Positions 1 through 8,486 of a DNA stretch of 64,000 bases are shown piece after piece (position 1 is the stretch's first letter; the number at the start of each line of letters is the position of its first letter). The translations under genes were made by a program, and so were the position numbers. The stretch covers positions 62,001 through 126,000 of the forward strand of contig JAHUUM010000003.1 in the NCBI GenBank assembly GCA_019218445.1, read 5' to 3'. Source of the stretch: Weeksellaceae bacterium TAE3-ERU29 (GTDB taxonomy: Bacteria; Bacteroidota; Bacteroidia; Flavobacteriales; Weeksellaceae). The notes under the pieces are model-generated. The model searched no databases and was not told the origin of the DNA. It worked only from the letters and a program-made list of their open reading frames with translations.

Positions 1-1851
1 AAACACATCAGTACCATTCAAAGAATCGTGAACGATAATTTTGTTTGGTTAGACTCTTTCACCGTTCGAAATTTAGAAATATTTGATTCGCCTCATCGTG
101 ATTCGGTTACGTTGTTAGACGTTATAAATCATACTTTAACGCCAATGGGAACGCGAATGCTGAGACGTTGGTTGGCATTACCACTTAATCAAGTAAAACC
201 GATTCAGCAAAGACAAAATACTGTTCATTACTTTTTAAATCAAGAAGAAACCTCAATTTTATTAACTGAAGAATTAAAAAATATTGCAGATATAGAACGC
301 CTTTGTGCAAAAATTGCCACAGGTAAAATCACACCAAAACAACTGACTCAACTTACAGATTCTTTAAAATCAATTCAATCAATAATGGAAATTTTAAAGG
401 ATTATAATGCGAAAGAGTTAAACAGCGTTGATTTTAAATTAGATGCTTTAAGCAATTTATGTACTCAATTAGAGGAATCTTTGACCGAAGACCCACCACA
501 TTTTATTAATAAAGGAAATGTGATAGCACCGGGTGTAAGTGTGGAATTAGACGAACTTCGTCAGATTTTAACCAACGGAAAAGATTTTATTGAAGACATG
601 AAAAATCGGGAAATTGAGAATACCGGAATTTCAAGTCTTAAAATAAGTTTTAATAATGTTTTCGGGTATTATATTGAGGTGCGAAACACACATAAAGACA
701 AAGTTCCTGAGGATTGGGTGAGAAAACAAACACTCACGAATTGTGAACGTTACATTACCGAAGAGTTAAAACGATACGAAGAAAAAATACTGGGGGCAGA
801 AGAGAAAATTCTTCAGCTCGAAACGCAATTATTTCAGGATTTAATCATGGCTATTATGCCGTTGATTCCGAGATTGCAAGAAAATGCAAATGCACTTGCT
901 AAGTTAGATTGTTTATTGAATTTTTCTCGTTTGGCAAATAGAAATCATTATGTAAAGCCAAACCTAAATGAATCAAAAATAATTCATATAGAAGACGGGC
1001 GACACCCGGTGATTGAGCAGCAACTACCTCCAACTTCGCCTTATATTGCCAATAGTATTTATTTAGATGATAAGGAGCAACAAATCATTATGATTACTGG
1101 TCCGAATATGTCGGGTAAATCGGCGTTATTACGTCAGGTTGCTTTGATTGTACTCATGGCTCAGATAGGAAGTTATGTTCCGGCAAAATCGGCAGAAATT
1201 GGTTTGGTAGATAAGATTTTTACTCGTGTAGGTGCGTCCGATAATCTTTCGGTGGGAGAGAGTACCTTTATGGTAGAAATGAACGAAACGGCTCAAATTC
1301 TAAATAATTTAACCGACAGGAGTTTAATTCTGTTAGATGAAATCGGGCGTGGAACAAGTACTTATGACGGAATTTCGATTGCGTGGTCTATCACCGAGTT
1401 TTTACACGAGCATAAAGGTCGCCCCAAAACGCTTTTCGCAACGCATTATCATGAATTAAATGAAATGGCAAAAAGTTTTGAACGAATCAAAAATTACAAT
1501 GTAAGTATCAAGGAAACAAAGGATACTATATTGTTTTTAAGAAAACTTCAGCCGGGTGGTAGTGAGCATAGTTTCGGGATTCACGTGGCGAAATTAGCGG
1601 GAATGCCTCAAAAAGTTTTAAGACGTGCCGATGAGGTTTTAAAACATTTGGAAGACACGCATACAAATGATGCTTTGAGTAAGAAAACACAGAAAATAAC
1701 TCAGGAAAATATGCAGTTGAGTTTCTTTCAGTTAGACGACCCGATTTTAGTTGATATCCGAGAGGAAATAGAAAATACCGAAATAGATACGCTGACACCC
1801 GTAGAAGCTTTAATGAAACTTAATGAAATAAAGAAAAAATTAGGCAAGTAA
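1..1851 (+). CDS. mutS: DNA mismatch repair protein MutS (3' part; 5' end outside window)
   Basis: MutS recognises mismatches and, as an ATPase clamp, recruits MutL. The reading frame is open from base 1, so the gene enters from the left edge; the GTG at 28 is an internal valine codon and not the start. About 616 codons are visible: the connector, lever and clamp domains, then the ABC-type ATPase with Walker A GPNMSGKS near visible residue 366 and the signature/Walker B stretch DEIGRGTSTYDG near 446, then the C-terminal helix-turn-helix. The N-terminal mismatch-binding domain (Phe-x-Glu) lies upstream and cannot be checked. The sequence is typical for the family, with no internal damage. Confidence 0.97.
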   Translation, partial: KHISTIQRIVNDNFVWLDSFTVRNLEIFDSPHRDSVTLLDVINHTLTPMGTRMLRRWLALPLNQVKPIQQRQNTVHYFLNQEETSILLTEELKNIADIERLCAKIATGKITPKQLTQLTDSLKSIQSIMEILKDYNAKELNSVDFKLDALSNLCTQLEESLTEDPPHFINKGNVIAPGVSVELDELRQILTNGKDFIEDMKNREIENTGISSLKISFNNVFGYYIEVRNTHKDKVPEDWVRKQTLTNCERYITEELKRYEEKILGAEEKILQLETQLFQDLIMAIMPLIPRLQENANALAKLDCLLNFSRLANRNHYVKPNLNESKIIHIEDGRHPVIEQQLPPTSPYIANSIYLDDKEQQIIMITGPNMSGKSALLRQVALIVLMAQIGSYVPAKSAEIGLVDKIFTRVGASDNLSVGESTFMVEMNETAQILNNLTDRSLILLDEIGRGTSTYDGISIAWSITEFLHEHKGRPKTLFATHYHELNEMAKSFERIKNYNVSIKETKDTILFLRKLQPGGSEHSFGIHVAKLAGMPQKVLRRADEVLKHLEDTHTNDALSKKTQKITQENMQLSFFQLDDPILVDIREEIENTEIDTLTPVEALMKLNEIKKKLGK

Positions 1852-1866
1852 AATTTTTTAGTATTT

Positions 1867-1924
1867 TGTCATGTTGAATTTATTTCAGCATCTCATGAGA
1901 TTCTAAAGCAAGTTAAGAGTGATA
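1867..1924. repeat. Decayed intergenic palindromic repeat
   Basis: The stretch begins TGTCATGTTGAATTTATTTC and ends in a degenerate reverse complement (about 17 of 27 positions still pair around a CTCATGAGAT-like centre). It looks like an eroded copy of the long palindromes of the type TGTCATTCTGAA...TTCAGAATGACA that I recall from intergenic regions of Flavobacteriia. The family assignment is from memory. The imperfect inverted symmetry is seen directly. No gene is visible between mutS and the next ORF. Confidence 0.4.
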
Positions 1925-2024
1925 GTAATTATTTATTTGTATTTGTTTTAAATAATATCTAATTACGTGGTCTTTATCCATTTATTTCTCTGATTATTGT
2001 ATTTTGCAACCATAATTCTAAGCT

Positions 2025-2651
2025 ATGCCTGTAATAGATTATATAAAAGATTTTGACTTTGAGATTATCACTTGGGATGTTTTTGAACCTTCTGAGGAGT
2101 TAATTTCCAGACTAAAATTACCTGCGGAGAAGATTGCTAAATTTGAATCTTTTCCCGAAAAACAGGGTAGAGAATACTTAGGCTTATATTCGTGTTTACA
2201 TGCTTTGAATATTCATGCAAATGTACTTTATTCAGAAAAAGGAAAACCATATTTAGATACGGGGAAAGAAATTTCTATTTCTCATTCTTATCAAAAAGTT
2301 TCGGTTGCAGTTGGGCGAGGTGCAATCGGTTTGGATATCGAAAAAAAACGAGATGATAAAATCTTAAATATTGAGCAAAAGTTCATTCGAGAAGATGAAC
2401 GGAAATGGATTCCGAGAAACCAAGATTTAGCTGATTATTTACATATTATTTGGGGAATAAAAGAAGGACTTTACAAAATTAATGGCGGGAATCTATGGAA
2501 TTTCTTACATCATTATCGTGTAGAGCCTTTTGAATTAGTCCCAAATAAGCGAATTACTTGCTGGATTACAGACCACGAAACAGAAACTAAATATAGAGCA
2601 TTTTATAAACGCCTTAACGATTATTATTTAGTTTGGGTTGTGGCTTATTAA
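2025..2651 (+). CDS. 4'-phosphopantetheinyl transferase superfamily protein
   Basis: Predicted to move the phosphopantetheine arm of coenzyme A onto a serine of a carrier protein. The 208-residue length fits the Sfp/AcpT group. Visible motifs are GKPYL (residues 73-77), ISHS with H87, the metal-binding GLDIE (D104, E106) and W144-GIKE with K147 and E148, the conserved W/FxxKEa/g core. It is a single gene after mutS and ends at a bidirectional hairpin terminator. Whether it serves fatty-acid ACP or a secondary-metabolite carrier cannot be told; no carrier or synthase gene lies nearby. Confidence 0.88.
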   Translation: MPVIDYIKDFDFEIITWDVFEPSEELISRLKLPAEKIAKFESFPEKQGREYLGLYSCLHALNIHANVLYSEKGKPYLDTGKEISISHSYQKVSVAVGRGAIGLDIEKKRDDKILNIEQKFIREDERKWIPRNQDLADYLHIIWGIKEGLYKINGGNLWNFLHHYRVEPFELVPNKRITCWITDHETETKYRAFYKRLNDYYLVWVVAY

Positions 2652-2653
2652 TA

Positions 2654-2680
2654 AAAAACCACCTCAGCTGAGATGGTTTT
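2654..2680. terminator. Bidirectional hairpin terminator
   Basis: AAAACCA-C-CTCAGCTGAG-A-TGGTTTT forms a stem with one mismatch and flanking A and T runs, between two convergent genes (2651 and 2706). Confidence 0.8.
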
Positions 2681-2705
2681 ATTTATTTTATAAAAGTTTT
2701 TCTAT

Positions 2706-3272
2706 TTAAAAGAATTTACCTCTTCTTCTCATATTTGGATTTTGCATATTTCTCCCTACATTCATTCTTTTCAATTGCTCCTCCATTGTTTTTATATGTT
2801 CTGTCATCATATTCTGTTTATCCTCTTTTTTAGCTTCGTCTAACCATCTTTTAGCCTCGTTCTTTCTTCCTTGTGACATAGCTCCGGCAGCTAAATTAAG
2901 TTTAGCCATTGCTCTATCATGTGCAAAAGAAAGTCCGTAATCTAAAGCTTTTTTCATGTGATTAACAGAACCGGTTAAGTTTTCTTGCCCCATGGTAATC
3001 CCATTCATAAAATGATAATATCCCATTTGCTTTCTAACAAGTTGCTTTTCGGGAGAAGTGATTTTAGACAACCACATTTGAGCTTTAGCTAAATTCTGCT
3101 TTCTCATTTCCCAAAAGGCAAGCAATATATATTCATTTCTAAAATATAATAAAATTGGAATAGCTGCTAATAATGTTACAATAATTCCCCAACCATAACT
3201 ACCGTCGTAGAATAAGTAACCAGCTGCTATTATAAGTAAAACTGCAAGAGATATTTTTATGTTTTTGTTCAT
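2706..3272 (-). CDS. Membrane-anchored TPR-like protein of unknown function
   Basis: The 188-residue protein has two closely spaced N-terminal hydrophobic segments (about residues 7-24 and 27-45). A soluble helical part follows with repeated alanine- and leucine-rich pairs (roughly residues 60-155), resembling one to two tetratricopeptide-like repeats. The tail is basic, with Arg/Met/Asn (RRRGKFF end). I do not recognise a characterised family; similar short TPR-like membrane proteins are common in Flavobacteriia. It is probably monocistronic: a terminator lies behind it and a TAAATTTG -7-like box lies on the minus strand at 3296-3303. Confidence 0.7.
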   Translation of the reverse strand: MNKNIKISLAVLLIIAAGYLFYDGSYGWGIIVTLLAAIPILLYFRNEYILLAFWEMRKQNLAKAQMWLSKITSPEKQLVRKQMGYYHFMNGITMGQENLTGSVNHMKKALDYGLSFAHDRAMAKLNLAAGAMSQGRKNEAKRWLDEAKKEDKQNMMTEHIKTMEEQLKRMNVGRNMQNPNMRRRGKFF

Positions 3273-3350
3273 TTTTGAATTTTTATTGAATTACGCAAAT
3301 TTAAAAATCTTTATTCGGTTTAAGAAATTAGAAAGTTATTTAAATCAATT

Positions 3351-4331
3351 TTACTTCTCTGCCAAACGATATTTTTCTATTTTAAAAGAAATCTCCTCTC
3401 CTTTTTCTAAATAAGAATCATGGTAAAATACCAAAAAAATATCATTGTACTTAACGTCTAATTCATAGCCATTCCCAATGAAACGACAATGTAAAACTTT
3501 AGCTTTTAAACCATTATCTGAAGTTTTGATTTCATGCGGATAAATAAGTAAATTTCCTTTCTTTTTATTCTCTAATGAAATATTAAATTCATTTGCTTTT
3601 CCACTCGGAATATTATTTACTTTCCCAAATAATTCTGCTACATAAATATTTTTAGGATTTAAATAAACATCTTTGGGGCTCCCCTCTTGTATAATTTCTC
3701 CTTTTTTAAGAATCAATAAATTATCTGCATATCCTAATGCATCATCCGCTCGGTGAGATGAAAATATTACCCCCATATTTTTCTCCTCACAATACTCCAT
3801 TAATCTCTGCCTGATTTTTATATGCAAAGAGGCATCTAAATGACTAAACGGTTCGTCTAAAACCAACATTTTCGGCATTTTCGCCAATGTCCGAGCAATA
3901 GCAACACGCTGCATTTGTCCGCCGCTAAGCTCCACCGGTTTTTTATGAGCAAATTCTGATAAGTACAGTACTTCTAAAATCTCTTTTACTCGCTCTTTCT
4001 TTTTAGTCATATAAATATTACTTAAATGTTTTCCTACATTTTCAGCAACAGTCATATAAGGTGATAAATCGAAATCCTGAGCAACATATTTCATATCATC
4101 ATGTCCCGGAATTAATTGATATCTAGGACCTCTAATCTTATCATTATTAAAGATTATCTCACCTGATTCAGGGTCTAAAGTACCATAAATTAATTTAAGT
4201 AAAGTAGATTTTCCGCTACCACTCTCTCCTAATATACAAGTTCTTTCATTTATTGCTACCGAAAAAGAAACATCATTTAAGATAAGTACCTCATCATCAT
4301 AGCGGAAATTTAGTTTCTTTACTTTCAGCAT
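3351..4331 (-). CDS. ABC transporter ATP-binding protein (orphan)
   Basis: This is the nucleotide-binding subunit of an ABC importer-like system. The 326 residues carry Walker A GESGSGKST (about 35-43), Q-loop VAQDFDL, signature LSGGQ, Walker B LVLDEP and the H-loop SSHRADD. A C-terminal extension of about 90 residues looks like a TOBE-type regulatory domain. No permease or binding protein is adjacent: the upstream gene, 6 nt away, is a DUF3108 protein. The transported substrate is therefore unknown. It most likely acts with a permease encoded elsewhere or has a non-transport role. Confidence 0.88.
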   Translation of the reverse strand: MLKVKKLNFRYDDEVLILNDVSFSVAINERTCILGESGSGKSTLLKLIYGTLDPESGEIIFNNDKIRGPRYQLIPGHDDMKYVAQDFDLSPYMTVAENVGKHLSNIYMTKKKERVKEILEVLYLSEFAHKKPVELSGGQMQRVAIARTLAKMPKMLVLDEPFSHLDASLHIKIRQRLMEYCEEKNMGVIFSSHRADDALGYADNLLILKKGEIIQEGSPKDVYLNPKNIYVAELFGKVNNIPSGKANEFNISLENKKKGNLLIYPHEIKTSDNGLKAKVLHCRFIGNGYELDVKYNDIFLVFYHDSYLEKGEEISFKIEKYRLAEK

Positions 4332-4337
4332 TTAATA

Positions 4338-5093
4338 TTATTTAAAATTTAATGGATATTTTGTGTTTTTATACTCATTGATAGACATTTTTAAAGAACC
4401 TACCGCTAACTCCGCTTCTAATAACATTGGGATTAAATTATCATCATCAGACACCCAAAGTGTAACACTTTCTTGTGCTTTAAAAACTCTTCCACTTTGA
4501 ACATAAGGGCGTATTTTTATACAATCTATTTTCCCAAACTTTGTTTTTATAGTTTCTCTTCCTAAAACTTTAAGCCTAAAAGAGTAAATTTGTTCATCCA
4601 TGAAAACTGATACAGTTTTAGATGTCCCTGTGACAAAATCGGTATTTTTGAAACTTCTTAAATAATAAAAAGCTGACAGCATATCTTGAACATCAGTATT
4701 ATAACTATATGTAGTCTTTTTATTATTTTCTAAATTATGCTCCTTAACTATTCTTTTATCATGGTCAAAAAGCAAAATTTTGTTCTTTGTATAACCTCCT
4801 TCGTTTATATCTCGAATAAATTTAGATGGTTTGTTAGTAGACTTATCTATATAAGTTTCATACCTATCGTCCACTTTAAAAAACAACCGAACTGCTCCCG
4901 AAGAATTTCCTTTTCCTACAATATGTAAATGAGGCTTCCCCGCATAATTCTCTTCCGTTATATTTAATGTGGCAAATCCGGCATTAAGAATACCATAATG
5001 TATTCTATATTTTAAATACTCATTACCGGAAATCGTTTGTGCTTGGGTAAAATACCCTATAATTATTAATATAAACAGAAATACCTTTCTCAT
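4338..5093 (-). CDS. DUF3108 domain-containing exported protein
   Basis: The 251-residue protein has an N-terminal signal peptide (hydrophobic MRKVFLFILIIIGYF followed by TQAQ). The rest is beta-rich and matches the DUF3108 pattern: an early YKIHYGILNAG-like strand, a middle section with the YSYNTDVQDMLSAFYYLRS stretch, and IDCIKIRPY near residue 190. DUF3108 proteins are periplasmic or outer-membrane associated in Bacteroidota, with no established biochemical role. It lies 6 nt upstream of the orphan ABC ATPase and 50 nt downstream of korA, so co-transcription with either is possible. Confidence 0.8.
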   Translation of the reverse strand: MRKVFLFILIIIGYFTQAQTISGNEYLKYRIHYGILNAGFATLNITEENYAGKPHLHIVGKGNSSGAVRLFFKVDDRYETYIDKSTNKPSKFIRDINEGGYTKNKILLFDHDKRIVKEHNLENNKKTTYSYNTDVQDMLSAFYYLRSFKNTDFVTGTSKTVSVFMDEQIYSFRLKVLGRETIKTKFGKIDCIKIRPYVQSGRVFKAQESVTLWVSDDDNLIPMLLEAELAVGSLKMSINEYKNTKYPLNFK

Positions 5094-5143
5094 AATTAAT
5101 TTGTTTAGCTAAACAAAGACAAACACTTTGCCATAATCATAAA

Positions 5144-6964
5144 TTAAATAAAATGATTAACAAAATCATAGATTTCGTTCGCAGTAAACGGAGTTCCTTT
5201 TGTCTTTGTAATAGACTTTGCATCTACTAAAAACTTATCTCTGATAATCTTTACTAATTGCCCTTGATTAATCTCAGGAATAAACACATGCTTATGATTT
5301 TTCAATATTTCTTCTAAGTTTTTAGGGAATGGATTTATATAGTTTAATTGCACATGAGCTACACTAATGTTATCCTCTTTAAATTTTGCCATAGCAGCTT
5401 GAATGGAGCCATAAGTACTACCCCAGCCTAATAATAAAACATCAGCATTTTCATCACCTTCCTCATACTCCACAAGTGGGATAAACTCTTTTATTTTATC
5501 GATTTTAGCCTCTCTTTGTTTAACCATAAACTCATGATTATCAGGATTATAACTAACATCTCCTGTTAAATGTTGTTTTTCTAATCCTCCTACTCTATGC
5601 TCTAATCCCGGCATTCCCGGAATAGCCCATTCTCTCACTCCATTTTCATCTCTAAGGTAAGGCATGAATTGCTCTTCTTCTCTTTGTACTGGTTTTTTTA
5701 TCGTAATTTTTTCTAAATCCTCTGTTTTAGGAAATTTCCATGGTTCAGAGCCATTTCCTAAATACCCATCAGAAAGTAAAATAACCGGAGTCATATGTTC
5801 TACTGCAATTTTACAAGCCTTAAAAGCCATATCAAAACAATCTTTAGGTGATTTTGCTGCAAGAACAGCAACCGGAGCTTCTCCATTTCTACCATAAACT
5901 GCTTGTAATAAATCTGCTTGCTCTGTTTTTGTAGGTAATCCGGTAGAAGGCCCTCCTCTTTGTACATTTACAATAACTGCGGGTAATTCTAACATTAAAG
6001 CCAAACCTATAGCTTCTGTTTTTAAAGCAATTCCCGGACCTGAAGAGGCTGTAACTGCCAAATCTCCTGCATAAGACGCCCCTATTACAGAGCCCATTGC
6101 AGCAATTTCATCTTCTGCCTGAAAGGTTTTCACCCCAAAGTTTTTATATTTTGCTAAAAAATGTAGAATATCAGATGCCGGAGTAATTGGATAACCACCA
6201 TAAAACAACTCTAATCCCATTCTTTTTGCAGCGGCTACTAAACCAATTGCCAACGCATGATTCCCTGTAATATTTCTATATTTTCCGGGAGCCATTTTTG
6301 CAGATTTCACTTCAAATCTTTCAGTGAAAGCATCACTGATTTCTCCAAAATGATAACCGGCTTTTAATACTTTTATATTAGCCTCTAAAATTTCAGGCTT
6401 TTTAGCAAATTTCTGTTCCAAAAATTGCAACGTAAAGTCTAACGGACGATTATATAACCAATAAACAAAACCAAGTGCAAACATATTTTTGGTTTTGCCT
6501 TTATCTTTCATTCCTAAAGAAGAATCTTTTAGACATTCAGACGTTTGTCCGGTAATATCTATTTCGTAGACCTTATAAAGTTTTTTAGCATCTTCTAACG
6601 GATTAGTATCTGCTTTAGCTAACTTCAAGTTTTTAGCATTAAACCCGTCAGAATTTGCTATAATAATTCCATTCGGTTTTATTTTTTCGCTATTCTTTAT
6701 TAATGCAGCAGCATTCATGGCAACCAAAACATCGCAACCATCTCCGGGCGAAGTTATTTCTACACTACCAAAATGAAGCTGAAATCCGGACACTCCCGCA
6801 ATTGTTCCTCCCGGTGCTCGTATTTCCGCGGGGAAATCAGGGAAAGTACTAATATCATTTCCTATTCGTGCCGAAGTATTAGTAAATTGGGTTCCCGTTA
6901 ATTGCATTCCATCTCCGGAATCTCCTGCAAATAATATAACTACTTGCTTTAGCTCTTTTTTCAA
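5144..6964 (-). CDS. korA: 2-oxoacid:ferredoxin oxidoreductase, fused gamma-alpha subunit
   Basis: Catalyses ferredoxin-linked oxidative decarboxylation of 2-oxoglutarate (or a related 2-oxoacid) to the acyl-CoA. The 606 residues combine an N-terminal gamma domain (residues 1-190; FAGDSGDGMQLTG, FPAEIRAPGGT) with the alpha domain. The alpha part shows GGYPITPASDIL, the QAEDEIAAMG stretch and TASSGPGIALKTE, all typical of KorA. The gene sits 9 nt behind an NfuA-like protein and Mrp, forming an Fe-S-themed operon. The TPP-binding beta subunit (korB), usually directly downstream, is missing here. The enzyme needs that partner from elsewhere in the genome. Confidence 0.92.
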   Translation of the reverse strand: MKKELKQVVILFAGDSGDGMQLTGTQFTNTSARIGNDISTFPDFPAEIRAPGGTIAGVSGFQLHFGSVEITSPGDGCDVLVAMNAAALIKNSEKIKPNGIIIANSDGFNAKNLKLAKADTNPLEDAKKLYKVYEIDITGQTSECLKDSSLGMKDKGKTKNMFALGFVYWLYNRPLDFTLQFLEQKFAKKPEILEANIKVLKAGYHFGEISDAFTERFEVKSAKMAPGKYRNITGNHALAIGLVAAAKRMGLELFYGGYPITPASDILHFLAKYKNFGVKTFQAEDEIAAMGSVIGASYAGDLAVTASSGPGIALKTEAIGLALMLELPAVIVNVQRGGPSTGLPTKTEQADLLQAVYGRNGEAPVAVLAAKSPKDCFDMAFKACKIAVEHMTPVILLSDGYLGNGSEPWKFPKTEDLEKITIKKPVQREEEQFMPYLRDENGVREWAIPGMPGLEHRVGGLEKQHLTGDVSYNPDNHEFMVKQREAKIDKIKEFIPLVEYEEGDENADVLLLGWGSTYGSIQAAMAKFKEDNISVAHVQLNYINPFPKNLEEILKNHKHVFIPEINQGQLVKIIRDKFLVDAKSITKTKGTPFTANEIYDFVNHFI

Positions 6965-6973
6965 AACTTAATG

Positions 6974-7207
6974 TTATTGTTGATTGATTACTTCTTTTAT
7001 CTCAGGAGCGTATTTTTTTATTGTCATTTCCACTCCGGATTTCAAGGTCATCTGGTTAACTGTACAATCTGTACATGTCCCTAATAGACGAACAACTACA
7101 ATATCATCTTTTAAATCAAGTAGTTCTATATCCCCACCATCTGATTTTAAAAAAGGTCTTATTTCATCTAAAGCCTTTATTACTTTGTTTTTTAATTCTT
7201 CTTGCAT
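6974..7207 (-). CDS. NifU C-terminal-domain Fe-S scaffold protein
   Basis: The 77-residue protein consists solely of the NifU C-terminal (Nfu) domain. The cluster-binding CxxC is seen in GTCTDCTVNQMTLKSGVE; SDGGDIEL near residue 23 is the family's other landmark. Nfu proteins carry 4Fe-4S clusters to client enzymes. It is located between mrp (9 nt upstream) and korA (9 nt downstream), and both the Mrp carrier and 2-oxoacid:ferredoxin oxidoreductases depend on Fe-S clusters. Lack of the A-type N-terminal domain makes it an Nfu-only protein and not full NfuA. Confidence 0.92.
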   Translation of the reverse strand: MQEELKNKVIKALDEIRPFLKSDGGDIELLDLKDDIVVVRLLGTCTDCTVNQMTLKSGVEMTIKKYAPEIKEVINQQ

Positions 7208-7216
7208 ATTTTCTAT

Positions 7217-8329
7217 TTATTTTGAGCAACCTGCCATTGTTGTTATTCTAACTATTTCAGTTGGGGGTAAATTTGTATTTCTTTCCGCTAAACTTGCTAC
7301 CATATTTTTTGCTATCTCATGATAAGCCACAGAAGCTGTTGTATTCCCTTGTAATGCTGCCGGTCTCCCCACATCCCCGGCCTCTCTTATACTCTGAATT
7401 AATGGGACTTCTCCCAAAAATGGAACATTATGTTTCTCTGCCAAATTCTTTGCCCCGTTTTGTCCAAAAATATAATATTTATTTTCCGGTAATTCTTCGG
7501 GTGTAAAATAAGACATATTTTCTACAATACCCAATACCGGAACATTTATCGCATCTAATTTAAACATACTCAATCCTTTTCTGGCATCTGATAACGCAAC
7601 ACTTTGCGGAGTACTTACGATAACCGCCCCTGTCACAGGAATTTGCTGTACTAAAGATAATTGAATATCTCCTGTCCCAGGAGGTAAATCTATAATTAAA
7701 AAGTCTAATTTTCCCCAATTAGAATCGTGTATTAATTGTTGTAGTGCTTTTGATGCCATTGCACCTCTCCAAACAACGGCTTGATCGGGCTCGGTAAAAA
7801 AACCTATCGAAAGTAATTTTATACCGTAGCTTTCCACCGGTTGCATCATAGAACGCCCTTCTACTTGCACAGACTGGGGTTTTGCATTTTCCACATCAAA
7901 CATTAATGGAACAGATGGCCCATGAATATCCGCATCTAACAATCCCACAGAAAAGCCCATATTCTTTAAACTAATGGCTAAATTAGAAGCCACCGTAGAT
8001 TTCCCTACCCCTCCTTTTCCTGATGCTACTGCAATTACATTTTGAATTCCGGGTACTTCTTTCCCTAAAATCTTAGGATTTTCAGGAGATATTTCCGGTT
8101 TTTTAGGTTGTGGTTTTACAAATACTCTTACCTCTACTTTAGCCTCCGGAAATTCTTTTGATAGTCCGTTTACTATTGTATCTTCTAAGTTTTTCTTATC
8201 GTGCATGGCCGGTGTTGGTGATTCGGCATCTATCATGATTTTCTCACCAAAAACCTGAATGTTTCTTACCCAATCTCCTATACCTATTTTATCTATTGTT
8301 TCTTTAACTCTATTTCTTGTAACACTCAT
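7217..8329 (-). CDS. mrp: Mrp/ApbC/NBP35-family Fe-S cluster carrier ATPase
   Basis: P-loop ATPase that assembles or transfers Fe-S clusters. An N-terminal MIP18/DUF59-like domain (about residues 1-85) is followed by the deviant Walker A GKGGVGKST (near 108), the LLDADIHGPSVP segment and LIIDLPPGTGD. The C-terminal CxxC found in many ApbC proteins after NMSYF is replaced by TPEELPENKYYIFG. I believe this is usual in Flavobacteriia, so it is probably a clade feature and not damage. First gene of an operon with nfu and korA; a -7-like TATCTTTG lies on the minus strand at 8347-8354. Confidence 0.93.
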   Translation of the reverse strand: MSVTRNRVKETIDKIGIGDWVRNIQVFGEKIMIDAESPTPAMHDKKNLEDTIVNGLSKEFPEAKVEVRVFVKPQPKKPEISPENPKILGKEVPGIQNVIAVASGKGGVGKSTVASNLAISLKNMGFSVGLLDADIHGPSVPLMFDVENAKPQSVQVEGRSMMQPVESYGIKLLSIGFFTEPDQAVVWRGAMASKALQQLIHDSNWGKLDFLIIDLPPGTGDIQLSLVQQIPVTGAVIVSTPQSVALSDARKGLSMFKLDAINVPVLGIVENMSYFTPEELPENKYYIFGQNGAKNLAEKHNVPFLGEVPLIQSIREAGDVGRPAALQGNTTASVAYHEIAKNMVASLAERNTNLPPTEIVRITTMAGCSK

Positions 8330-8346
8330 AATATTATGTATTCTTG

Positions 8347-8354
8347 CAAAGATA
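8347..8354 (-). promoter_or_regulatory. Candidate -7 box for mrp-nfu-korA
   Basis: CAAAGATA on the plus strand reads TATCTTTG toward mrp, an exact TAnnTTTG match 17 nt before the ATG. No clear TTTG at the -33 position. Confidence 0.45.
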
Positions 8355-8474
8355 ATGAAAGTTAAAGTTTAGTCTTATAATTTTAAACAGAATTTATTTT
8401 CTTTATGATTTATTTATTAATAATTAGTTGAGCTGATTTAAGCACTTTTTATAAGCCAAAATAGGAAATTTATT

Positions 8475-8482
8475 TATCTTTG
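8475..8482 (+). promoter_or_regulatory. Candidate -7 box of a near-leaderless era promoter
   Basis: TATCTTTG matches the Bacteroidota -7 consensus TAnnTTTG and ends 4 nt before the era ATG, so transcription would start at or next to the start codon. The -33 element is weak. Confidence 0.5.
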
Positions 8483-8486
8483 CTTT

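Noticed and set aside
28-30. GTG as start of a 607-residue protein
   Set aside because: The frame is open to base 1 and the preceding codons fit MutS, so the gene is cut by the window edge.
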